Part shown: positions 1 through 6,348 of the stretch, in pieces
How positions within the stretch are numbered: position 1 is the first letter of the stretch
Layout of the letters: each line of letters begins with the position of its first letter
DNA from: Acidobacteriota bacterium
GTDB lineage: Bacteria; Acidobacteriota; Terriglobia; Acidiferrales; 2-02-FULL-67-57
Length of the DNA: 10,296 nt
Direction of reading: 5' to 3'
Assembly (NCBI GenBank): GCA_016189965.1
Contig: JACPRL010000127.1
Span: 1-10,296, forward strand
Notes under the pieces: model-generated
Database searches by the model: none
What the model was told of the DNA's origin: nothing
Seen by the model: the letters and a program-made list of their open reading frames with translations, nothing else
Program-made: the position numbers and the translations under genes

Positions 1-5
1 CTGCT

Positions 6-10
6 AGGAG
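6..10 (+). promoter_or_regulatory. Ribosome binding site of the first gene
   Basis: AGGAG lies 5 bases before the ATG at 16. It supports that ATG as the true start and shows that the gene is complete at its 5' end even though it begins almost at the window edge. Any promoter lies outside the window. Confidence 0.7.
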
Positions 11-15
11 TAGCT

Positions 16-540
16 ATGGTCGCAGACAAAAAGGAATCCCGGATCCGAGCCTTATGGAGGGGTTTTTCCAAGGCCAGCTATTTCATCTATGCTCGGGTGT
101 CCCTGTTGGTAACTGGGCTTGTCGGTTTCTACTTTACGCTCAGAGTATTTCAAGACTACAAATTAGACACGACAGCATTATCCAACACTGCTTTCGCAAT
201 CGTAGCCTCTCTGGCCGCTCTTTCTTTTTCATGCGCGAGAGCTCTGGATGCAGAGCCCGAGACCCGGGACAGATTTGCGTTTGCAGGCGAGAGGTGCTTT
301 CACAGTGCTGTCATGCTTCTCGTTGCTTCCGTTCTTAAGTACGCGCTTCTCTCGGCAAAGGCAACCCCAAAGATCTCCAGTAACCCGACACTTGTAACTG
401 TGCTGGACTCTACGCTGGGACTAATGGCAGGTGTACTCTTCTTTTGGGCCATGAATTCGGCTCACACAGGTGTTCGAGTCATTAATGAGCAACTTTTTCG
501 GCGATATGCCCGCCACCCGGACTGGGACGACCTCATTTGA
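16..540 (+). CDS. Four-helix membrane protein of unknown function
   Basis: I do not recognise this 174-residue protein. It has a charged, basic N-terminus (residues 1-20), then four hydrophobic stretches at about 26-44, 55-75, 95-113 and 127-147, and a short polar C-terminal tail (150-174) ending in acidic residues. This fits a small integral inner-membrane protein with both ends on the same side, probably the cytoplasm because the N-terminus is basic. No catalytic or metal-binding motif is visible; the Cys residues (73, 94) are isolated. The start is supported by AGGAG 5 bases upstream. The coding sequence is clearly less GC-rich than the rest of the window and uses codons such as TTA, ATT and AAT that its neighbours avoid, which suggests acquired or accessory DNA. 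It converges on uvrB, 94 bases away, and is probably unrelated to it in function. Confidence 0.75.
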   Translation: MVADKKESRIRALWRGFSKASYFIYARVSLLVTGLVGFYFTLRVFQDYKLDTTALSNTAFAIVASLAALSFSCARALDAEPETRDRFAFAGERCFHSAVMLLVASVLKYALLSAKATPKISSNPTLVTVLDSTLGLMAGVLFFWAMNSAHTGVRVINEQLFRRYARHPDWDDLI

Positions 541-634
541 GTTGGCCGTCAACCTCCGTTGTACGTTTCCACCTAAAACCCTAGGCCTCCAGCCACACAC
601 CGCCCCCCAATGACCGGCGGGCTCTTTGCCATGG

Positions 635-2758
635 TTACCCGGACCGCTTGCGGCTTTTTGCCCGGTTCGGCCTCCCCCCTCTTTGCTTCACCGGTTTCCC
701 GGCAGCACTGCTCTGGACAGCGGCCAGCAACTCATCGAGGCCCAGCGGCTGGCGCGGCAGCGCCGCCGGCTGGAAGAGCATCCCGACGTCCTTCTGCTTC
801 AACGCCCGCAGGCGGTCGCGTAACTGCGCGGCGCGCTCGAACTCGAAGCTCTTGGCCGCCGCGCGCATCTTCTCCTCCAGCTTGACGATGATCTCCCGCA
901 ACTGCTCCTCGCTCGAAATCTCCTCGAACTCCGTCTCTTCCAGCGGCACTGTGGCGTAGTCCGCTTCGACGATCGACGCCAGCGCCATGTCCACCGGCTT
1001 CACAATCGTCTCCGGGGTGATCCCGTGCTCGAAGTTGAACCGCAACTGGATGGCCCGCCGCCGGTCGGTTTCCTCCAGCGCCTGGCGCATCGAAGCGGTC
1101 ACCACGTCGGCGTAGAGCAGCGCCTTGCCGCGGATGTGCCGCGCGGCGCGGCCGATGGTCTGGATGAGCGCCGTCTTCGAGCGCAGGTAGCCTTCCTTGT
1201 CGGCGTCGAGGATGGCGACCAGGGAGACTTCGGGCAGGTCGAGCCCCTCGCGCAGCAGGTTGATACCGATGAGCACGTCAAAGCTGCCGCGCCGCAGGTC
1301 GCGCAGGATGCGCACCCGCTCCAGAGTGTCAATCTCCGAGTGCAGGTAGCGGCAGCGCACCCCCACCTCGGTGAAGTAGCGCGCCAGGTCTTCCGCCATG
1401 CGCTTGGTGAGCGTAGTGACGAGCACGCGCTCGCTGCGACCCACGCGCTGGCGAATTTCACCGAGCAAGTCGTCCACCTGCCCGCGCACCCGCCGCACTT
1501 CCACTTCCGGATCCACCAGCCCCGTCGGCCGGACGATCTGTTCGACGACAACGCCCGCCGCCTTGGTCAGCTCGTACGGCCCCGGCGTGGCGGAAACGTA
1601 AATCCCCTGGTTGACGCGGTGCTCGAACTCCTCAAAGGTCAACGGCCGGTTGTCGAGCGCCGAGGGAAGCCGGAAGCCGAACCCCACCAGCGTCTGCTTG
1701 CGCGACCGGTCCCCTTCATACATCCCGTGCACCTGCGGGACAGTCTGGTGCGACTCATCCACGAAGAGCAGGAAGTCGCTGGGAAAGTAGTCAAGCAGCG
1801 TGGGCGGCGGCGCGCCGGGCAGCCGTCCGGAGAGGTGCCGGGAGTAGTTCTCGATGCCGTGGCAATAGCCGATGGTGCGCATCATCTCGACGTCGAACAT
1901 CGTCCGCTGCCAGACGCGTTGCGCCTCGAGCGTCTTGCCCTGCTTGTCGAGCTCCCCCTTCCACCACTCCAGCTCCGCCAGGATGTCGCCGATGGCGCGT
2001 TCGCGCTCCTCGGCCGGCAGCACGTAGTGCGTCTTCGGGTAGATGGGCACGCGCAGATGCGCCTGCTTCACCTCGCCGGTGAGCGCGTCAATCTCGCTCA
2101 ACTGCTCAATCTGCTCGCCCCAGAGCTCGATGCGGTAGCCGCTGTCGGCGTAGGTCGGGTAGACTTCGATCAGGTCGCCCCGCACGCGGAACGTGCCCCG
2201 CCGCAGCTCTTCGCTGCGCTCGTACTGGATTTCCACCAGCTTTTTCAGGATCTCCTCGCGCGGCGTGCGCTGCCCTTTCTCCACCAGCAGCAGCATCCCG
2301 TAGTAGGCCTCCGGCGAGCCCAGCCCGTAGATGCAGGAGACCGAGGCGACGATGAGCACGTCGCGGCGCTCGAAAAGCGACCGGGTCGCCGACATGCGCA
2401 GCTTGTCCAACTCATCGTTGATGGTGGCCTCCTTCTCGATGTAGGTGTCCGAAGCCGGCAGGTAGGCCTCCGGTTGGTAGTAGTCGTAGTAGCTGACGAA
2501 ATACTCCACCGCGTTCGAGGGAAAGAAGCTGCGGAACTCGTGGAAGAGCTGCGCCGCCAGCGTCTTGTTGTGGGCCAGGACCAGCGTGGGGCGGTTTGCC
2601 CGCTCGATGACCTTCGCCATGGTGTAGGTCTTGCCCGAGCCGGTGACGCCGAGCAGCACCTGGTGCTTTTCGCCGCCGCGCACCCCTTCGACCAGGGCGT
2701 GAATCGCCTGCTGCTGGTCGCCGCGCGGCTCATAGCGGCTGACGAGTTTGAAGTTCAT
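635..2758 (-). CDS. uvrB: UvrABC system protein B (excinuclease subunit, helicase-like)
   Basis: UvrB verifies damage in nucleotide excision repair: it is loaded by UvrA, clamps DNA and recruits UvrC for incision. The 707-residue protein shows the whole family pattern: Walker A GVTGSGKT (37-44), the tyrosine-rich beta-hairpin region around YYDYYQPEAYLP (90-101), Walker B-like DESH (334-337), YVSATPGPYEL, the helicase motif stretch ending QTIGRAAR, and a C-terminal UVR motif (about 624-655) that in the family contacts UvrC. E. coli UvrB has 673 residues; this one has about 50 residues after the UVR motif, ending in a basic Lys/Arg-rich tail. The frame is open to a GTG at 2794, but the ATG at 2758 fits the family N-terminus (MNFKLVSRYEP) and has GAGGG 10 bases upstream (2769-2773); the GTG lies upstream of the expected transcription start. 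It follows two secreted-protein genes by 56 bases but has its own promoter. Confidence 0.97.
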   Translation of the reverse strand: MNFKLVSRYEPRGDQQQAIHALVEGVRGGEKHQVLLGVTGSGKTYTMAKVIERANRPTLVLAHNKTLAAQLFHEFRSFFPSNAVEYFVSYYDYYQPEAYLPASDTYIEKEATINDELDKLRMSATRSLFERRDVLIVASVSCIYGLGSPEAYYGMLLLVEKGQRTPREEILKKLVEIQYERSEELRRGTFRVRGDLIEVYPTYADSGYRIELWGEQIEQLSEIDALTGEVKQAHLRVPIYPKTHYVLPAEERERAIGDILAELEWWKGELDKQGKTLEAQRVWQRTMFDVEMMRTIGYCHGIENYSRHLSGRLPGAPPPTLLDYFPSDFLLFVDESHQTVPQVHGMYEGDRSRKQTLVGFGFRLPSALDNRPLTFEEFEHRVNQGIYVSATPGPYELTKAAGVVVEQIVRPTGLVDPEVEVRRVRGQVDDLLGEIRQRVGRSERVLVTTLTKRMAEDLARYFTEVGVRCRYLHSEIDTLERVRILRDLRRGSFDVLIGINLLREGLDLPEVSLVAILDADKEGYLRSKTALIQTIGRAARHIRGKALLYADVVTASMRQALEETDRRRAIQLRFNFEHGITPETIVKPVDMALASIVEADYATVPLEETEFEEISSEEQLREIIVKLEEKMRAAAKSFEFERAAQLRDRLRALKQKDVGMLFQPAALPRQPLGLDELLAAVQSSAAGKPVKQRGGRPNRAKSRKRSG

Positions 2759-2796
2759 CGCCTCTGCGCCCTCGGCACCGACCGGCCAAACCACCG

Positions 2797-2802
2797 ATTA
2801 TA
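2797..2802 (-). promoter_or_regulatory. uvrB -10 element (TATAAT)
   Basis: Read on the minus strand this is a perfect TATAAT in an otherwise GC-rich spacer, 38 bases before the uvrB ATG. A transcript starting about 7 bases downstream (near 2790) would have a leader of about 32 bases carrying the GAGGG ribosome site. No good -35 hexamer is seen at 16-18 bases; the expected position overlaps the right arm of the inverted repeat at 2806-2829. I found no obvious LexA-type operator. Confidence 0.6.
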
Positions 2803-2805
2803 GCG

Positions 2806-2829
2806 CGGCGGGCCTCAATCCACCCGCCG
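2806..2829. repeat. 7-bp inverted repeat over a stop codon and the uvrB -35 region
   Basis: CGGCGGG (2806-2812) and CCCGCCG (2823-2829) are perfect inverted copies separated by 10 bases. The repeat straddles the TGA of the upstream secreted-protein gene (2815-2817) and ends 4 bases before the uvrB TATAAT. In RNA it would form a GC stem at the end of the upstream message, but with no U-run after it. In DNA it would cover the -35 region of uvrB. Terminator and operator are both possible. Confidence 0.45.
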
Positions 2830-3726
2830 TACGTGCGACTCCGTGGTGGTCTGCGAATCGAGCACGAGCGGCGGCACCTCGGAGGCGCGTTCGCCCGTGC
2901 GGCGAATCTCCAGCCGGACCGACTCGCGGCTGCTCTGGGTAGATTCGAGCAGGCGCCCGTTGCGCAGGTCGTAGCAGCTCAAGCGGCTCCCGCCTCCCTC
3001 GACCCGGCTCTCATACGCGATGGGCGCGCCATCGGCGGCCTTCTCCTCACGCTTTTCGCTGCCGGAGAGCTCAAAGCGGGTGAGGATGGAGGCGCAGGGC
3101 GTTGCGCCCACGTGTTCGTCGCGCAGGTAAGTGCTTTCCGCCACCAGGCGCTGGCGGGGCAGACCGGCGACTTCGAACTCGCGCTCCGAGCGCCAGCTCT
3201 CGCCCGGTTCGACCCGTTTCAGCGGCAGGCCGCTGCCCGAGCCGCCCTCCAGCCACGCGCGCAGCCAGGCGGGCGGCTGACCGTCTTCCAGCCATTCTTC
3301 GGGCGCTTCGATGCTATCCACTTGGCCTTCAGCCCGCAGGCGATAGCTCACCGCTTGGCCCACAAAGTCCCGCGTGACGCCGACTTCGTGGGCGCCCGGC
3401 GAAGCCTCGAACTGCATCCCTTCGATGACCGCCCGCAGCCGGACAGCGCCGTCCGGTTCCACTTCGAGCGCCTCCAACTGCCAGGTGATGTCGAAGGCCA
3501 GGCGCAGCGGCGCAGCGCTCACCGCCTCGGGGGTGAGCGGCTGGAGGTTCGACGTCGTCTCCACCTCCAGCGTCATCCGGTAACGCACGCGCTCGCCCGG
3601 CGCGAAGCGCGGCACCAGCAGCACGCCCGCCGCGGCGCTCGTTTGGGGACGCTCGGTTCGTTTGCCCACTCCCAGCCACGGCGGCCACACCAGCGCCGCC
3701 AACAAGCACAGCGCCACCGGCCTCAT
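2815..3726 (-). CDS. Secreted protein of unknown function (second of a paralogous pair)
   Basis: I cannot assign this 303-residue protein to a named family. The N-terminus is a signal-peptide-like segment: MRP, a hydrophobic core at about 4-20, then charged residues. The rest is rich in alternating beta-type sequence and charged residues, with no further membrane segment, so a periplasmic or exported soluble protein is likely. Landmarks are YRMTLEVETTS (49-59) and PPAWLRAWL (151-159); both have counterparts in the same order in the upstream gene. The frame is open upstream, but the ATG at 3726 is chosen because it starts the signal peptide, has GGAG 8 bases upstream, and overlaps the upstream TGA as ATGA, a layout typical of translational coupling. 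It is co-transcribed with the gene at 3723-4562. The ORF is long, intact and well conserved in codon pattern; only the function is unknown. Confidence 0.8.
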   Translation of the reverse strand: MRPVALCLLAALVWPPWLGVGKRTERPQTSAAAGVLLVPRFAPGERVRYRMTLEVETTSNLQPLTPEAVSAAPLRLAFDITWQLEALEVEPDGAVRLRAVIEGMQFEASPGAHEVGVTRDFVGQAVSYRLRAEGQVDSIEAPEEWLEDGQPPAWLRAWLEGGSGSGLPLKRVEPGESWRSEREFEVAGLPRQRLVAESTYLRDEHVGATPCASILTRFELSGSEKREEKAADGAPIAYESRVEGGGSRLSCYDLRNGRLLESTQSSRESVRLEIRRTGERASEVPPLVLDSQTTTESHVRRVD

Positions 3727-4562
3727 GGCAGGCGCTCCACGCGGACTTCCACCGCCAGCCGCAGCCGGAACACCAAGCCTTGCAGCTCCGGCTTCTGCAC
3801 CTTCTCCAGGCTCCAGAAGGTCTCCCGCGCCGCACTCCGCTCGGCATAAATCAGAGCCGGTGCCTCCTGCGCCACCCACTCCAGGCTGTGCCCGGCAAAG
3901 TAGCTGCGCGCTTCGACGCCTTCAGAGGCGAGCGACGCCGAGAGCGAGCCCGGCGCCGCCCTCACCGGCGTCGCCCAGCGCGCCTGCTGCACGTGGCAAG
4001 GCTGCTGCCGGAATTCCCTCCGCACCCAGCGCACTTCGTACACCACCGGCGGTTCGCCCGAGCCGTCGGGCGGGCGCTGGGCCACAGGATTTGCTTCGAC
4101 GCCCGCGAAGCTCCCCGTCTGTGCCCAGCGCAACCACTCCGTCAACCACGGCGGCGCGGGTTCGCCCAGCGGAATGACCGGTACATCGGAGAGCGAGCCG
4201 CTGAAATGCTGGCCTTCGAGGCGTCGCATCCAGTCGAGCCCCAGTACCAACGCGCGTTCCACGCCCGGGTCGGCGCGCTCCGGCGGCTCGGTGCGCGGCC
4301 CGCTGACCTCCACCTGCGTGAACCGCCAACTCCCGTAACCGGGCTGGCTGGCCTCGAGCTCCTGCTCCAGCAAGAAACGGACGCGACCTTCCACCACGGT
4401 GGTCATCGGCCGGGCGTCCCCCCCCTGCGCCGTGGTCGTCTCCAGCCGAATCACCTGCTCCACGCGGTAGCGGTTCGGCGCCGGCTCAGCGGCACCGGCC
4501 GACAAGGCTGCGGCAGCGCAGAGAAGGACGGCTGTCCCTGGATGTCGCGGGGCAAGCCTCAT
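3723..4562 (-). CDS. Secreted protein of unknown function (first of a paralogous pair)
   Basis: This 279-residue protein has a clear Sec-type signal peptide: basic start (Arg2, Arg6), hydrophobic core 10-21 and a probable cleavage site after AGA (about residue 24). The mature part begins with YRVEQVIRLETTT (32-44), a beta-strand-like pattern, and contains PPWLTEWL (137-144). These match in order and spacing YRMTLEVETTS and PPAWLRAWL of the next gene, so the two look like an old tandem duplication. There is no lipobox, no membrane anchor and no visible active site. Start: the frame is open to a TTG at 4595, but the ATG at 4562 begins the signal peptide. It has no Shine-Dalgarno sequence and sits about 8 bases after a TAGAAT box, suggesting leaderless initiation. 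Its stop overlaps the next start as ATGA. Exported proteins acting together is the natural inference; the actual role is unknown. Confidence 0.8.
   Translation of the reverse strand: MRLAPRHPGTAVLLCAAAALSAGAAEPAPNRYRVEQVIRLETTTAQGGDARPMTTVVEGRVRFLLEQELEASQPGYGSWRFTQVEVSGPRTEPPERADPGVERALVLGLDWMRRLEGQHFSGSLSDVPVIPLGEPAPPWLTEWLRWAQTGSFAGVEANPVAQRPPDGSGEPPVVYEVRWVRREFRQQPCHVQQARWATPVRAAPGSLSASLASEGVEARSYFAGHSLEWVAQEAPALIYAERSAARETFWSLEKVQKPELQGLVFRLRLAVEVRVERLP
3735..3738 (-). promoter_or_regulatory. Ribosome binding site inside the first secreted-protein gene
   Basis: GGAG on the minus strand lies 8 bases before the ATG at 3726. It decides the start of the second secreted protein and shows that its ribosome site lies within the last codons of the first, consistent with coupled translation. 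Confidence 0.6.
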
Positions 4563-4569
4563 AGCCGAA

Positions 4570-4584
4570 ATTCTACGCCATAAT
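4570..4584. promoter_or_regulatory. Back-to-back -10 boxes between divergent genes
   Basis: The gap between the divergent start codons (4563-4594) is only 32 bases. Minus strand: TAGAAT at 4575-4570, whose expected start point (near 4563) falls one base from the ATG at 4562. Plus strand: CATAAT at 4579-4584, with an expected start near 4591 and the ATG at 4595. The two boxes are 3 bases apart. Neither gene has a Shine-Dalgarno sequence, which fits leaderless or near-leaderless mRNAs. The -35 regions are weak and would lie inside the opposing coding sequences. Confidence 0.5.
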
Positions 4585-4594
4585 AACGGTTGCA

Positions 4595-6229
4595 ATGCGG
4601 CGCTTTGCCGAAACCTGCGAAGCGGTGGCCGCCACCACCAAGAAGACAGAAAAAGTGCGGCTGGTGGCCGACTACCTGCGCTCGCTCGCCCTCGACGACG
4701 CCGCCCAGGCGGCGCTCTACTTCACCGGCCGCGCCTTTCCCCGCCGTGAAGAGAAAGTCCTAGCCGTCGGCGGCTCACTTCTCTGGCAAGCACTTGCCAG
4801 CATCTCCGGCGCAGGAGAAGCAGAGCTGGAAGCAGCCTATCGCCGCCACGCCGATTTAGGAGAAGCAGCGGCTGAAGTGCTGGCGAACCGGCCAGCCGCG
4901 AGCGGCCTGTCGTTGCGCGACGTAGCCGCGGCATTCGAGGAGTTGGCTGCGCGACGCGGGTCGGCGGCCAAGCGGGGACTGCTCAAGGAGCTTCTGGGCC
5001 GCGCCTCCGCACTTGAAGCGAAGTACCTGGTCAAGGTCATCACCGGCGACCTGCGCATTGGGCTCAAGGAAAGCTTGGTGGAGGAGGCCCTCGCCGCTGC
5101 CTTCGGACGCCCGCTGGCCGACGTGGCGCGGGCCAACATGCTGACCGGCGACATCGGCGCTACGCTGCGCCTGGCCGCAAGCGATCAACTCCGCGAGGCG
5201 CGCTTGCGACTGTTTCATCCCATAGGTTTCATGCTGGCGAGCGCGGCCGAGACGCCCGCGGAAGTTATCGAGAAGCTGCCCGACGGCACACTGGTCGAAG
5301 ACAAATATGATGGCGTGCGCGCTCAGGCGCACAAGCAGGGAGAGGGCGCCAAGCTTTTCTCCCGCACGCTCGCCGAGTTAACCGAATTCCCTGAACTCCT
5401 CCCCGCCCTGCGCGCGCTGCCCGGCGAGTTCATCCTCGACGGCGAGGTCGTCGCCTGGCGCGCCGGCCCGCTCCCCTTCACCGAACTGCAAAAGCGCCTG
5501 GGACGCAAGCAGCCGGGCCTGTGGCTCCAAGAAGAAATCCCGGTCAGCTTCCTAGTCTTTGACCTGCTCTATCACGACGGAGAACTCCTGCTCGACCTGC
5601 CGCTCGCCGAGCGGCGCCAGCGGCTCGTGGCCCTGCTCGCCGGCTCGAACGACGCCAGAATCCAACTGGCGCCGGCGCAGCTCTGCCGGTCAGCCGAGGC
5701 TTTGCAGCAAGCCTTTGACGTCGCGCTCTCCCGCGGCAACGAGGGCCTGATGGCCAAGGCGCCCGGCTCAGCCTACACACCCGGTCGGCGCGGACAGGCC
5801 TGGTTGAAGCTGAAGCGGCCGCTGGCCACGCTGGACGTGGTCGTAACCGAGGTGGAATTCGGCCACGGCAAGCGCCGCGGGCTGCTCTCCGACTACACCT
5901 TCGCCGTCCGCGACGCCGACCGATTGCTCAACATCGGCAAGGCCTACTCCGGCCTGACCGACGCGGAGATCCGCGAACTGACCGAGTTTTTCCAGCAGCA
6001 CACGGTTGTGGACCACGGCTTCCGCCGCAGCGTCGAGCCCCTGGTCGTTCTCGAAGTGGCCTTCAACAACATCCAGCGCTCGCGCCGCCACTCCAGCGGC
6101 TACGCCCTGCGCTTCCCCCGCATCGTCCGCCGGCGAACCGACAAGACGGCCGCCGACATCGATACCCTGGAACGCGTCGAGGAGCTTTTCGCGCGGCAGA
6201 CCGCCAGGCGCGCGGCGAAAGGCAGCTAG
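4595..6229 (+). CDS. ATP-dependent DNA ligase (LigB/archaeal type)
   Basis: The protein seals nicks in DNA by forming a lysyl-AMP intermediate. Its 544 residues divide into an alpha-helical N-terminal DNA-binding domain (about 1-200), the nucleotidyltransferase domain (about 205-410) and an OB-fold domain (about 411-535). All core motifs are visible: motif I KYDGVR with the adenylated Lys237, motif III FILDGEVV (Asp282-Glu284), motif IV EGLMAK (383-388) and motif V WLKLK (403-407). The N-terminal ligase domain places it with LigB and archaeal replicative-type ligases and apart from LigD or viral minimal ligases. Most bacteria use an NAD-dependent LigA for replication, so this is probably a repair enzyme; no Ku or polymerase neighbour is seen. 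The ATG is set by the family-like N-terminus and has no Shine-Dalgarno sequence. The TAG stop lies in the CTAG repeat that flanks the adjoining short element. Confidence 0.95.
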   Translation: MRRFAETCEAVAATTKKTEKVRLVADYLRSLALDDAAQAALYFTGRAFPRREEKVLAVGGSLLWQALASISGAGEAELEAAYRRHADLGEAAAEVLANRPAASGLSLRDVAAAFEELAARRGSAAKRGLLKELLGRASALEAKYLVKVITGDLRIGLKESLVEEALAAAFGRPLADVARANMLTGDIGATLRLAASDQLREARLRLFHPIGFMLASAAETPAEVIEKLPDGTLVEDKYDGVRAQAHKQGEGAKLFSRTLAELTEFPELLPALRALPGEFILDGEVVAWRAGPLPFTELQKRLGRKQPGLWLQEEIPVSFLVFDLLYHDGELLLDLPLAERRQRLVALLAGSNDARIQLAPAQLCRSAEALQQAFDVALSRGNEGLMAKAPGSAYTPGRRGQAWLKLKRPLATLDVVVTEVEFGHGKRRGLLSDYTFAVRDADRLLNIGKAYSGLTDAEIRELTEFFQQHTVVDHGFRRSVEPLVVLEVAFNNIQRSRRHSSGYALRFPRIVRRRTDKTAADIDTLERVEELFARQTARRAAKGS

Positions 6230-6348
6230 TGCCGTTCCAACGAATTTATTTATTACGCCACCCACAACCCAGGGGTGTCATTCTGAGCGAAGCGAAGAAT
6301 CCCTTGAACCAGGCAAACACATGACAGGCGCGAAAAGTTGGAACGGCA
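6230..6348. mobile_element. MITE-like inverted-repeat element, copy 1 (flanking CTAG repeats)
   Basis: A 119-base noncoding element between two convergent genes. Its ends TGCCGTTCCAAC (6230-6241) and GTTGGAACGGCA (6337-6348) are perfect inverted copies. It is flanked on both sides by CTAG (6226-6229 and 6349-6352), as a 4-bp target duplication would leave. Because CTAG is palindromic and G/C follows on both sides, a reading with 13-bp ends and a 2-bp TA duplication is equally possible. The interior has an AT-rich left part (6242-6254), a nested hairpin repeat (6277-6303) and a subterminal GACAGG (6323-6328) followed by CGCGAAAA, which recurs in similar form in copy 2. There is no open frame for a transposase, so any mobility would be in trans. 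4-bp YTAR or YTAG targets are known for IS5- and IS701-type transposases; the family here is a guess. Confidence 0.75.
6277..6303. repeat. Nested hairpin repeat with GCGAAGC core
   Basis: Inside copy 1 of the element lies GTC, ATTCT, a GCGAAGC-containing loop, AGAAT and CCC. ATTCT (6280-6284) and AGAAT (6296-6300) pair, and GCGAAGC in the loop is itself known as an unusually stable DNA mini-hairpin. Its spurious translation CHSERSEES turns up as a short false protein in many environmental genomes, in my recollection especially acidobacterial ones. It is a separate dispersed repeat that has inserted in, or was captured by, the larger element. Confidence 0.7.

Noticed and set aside
644..659. 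Possible intrinsic terminator, CCGC-TT-GCGG followed by CTTTTT on the plus strand
   Set aside because: The stem is only 3-4 bp, the loop is too small for four pairs, and it lies within the last codons of uvrB. Too weak to call.
2759..2794. Longer UvrB starting at GTG 2794
   Set aside because: It adds 12 residues not typical of the family and starts upstream of the transcription start expected from the TATAAT box.
1025..2803. 592-codon open frame on the plus strand opposite uvrB
   Set aside because: It is a mirror of the UvrB codons in high-GC DNA; the protein is rich in His, Arg, Val and Leu with no family pattern, and UvrB is unmistakable on the other strand.
2833..3849. 338-codon and similar plus-strand frames opposite the secreted-protein pair (also 3780-4583)
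   Set aside because: The minus-strand frames have signal peptides, an ATGA overlap and a ribosome site; the plus-strand ones have none of these.
6242..6336. Element copy 1 as a plain bidirectional terminator
   Set aside because: It has a long stem but no U-run on either strand after the stem, and a second copy sits inside an operon where a terminator would be harmful.
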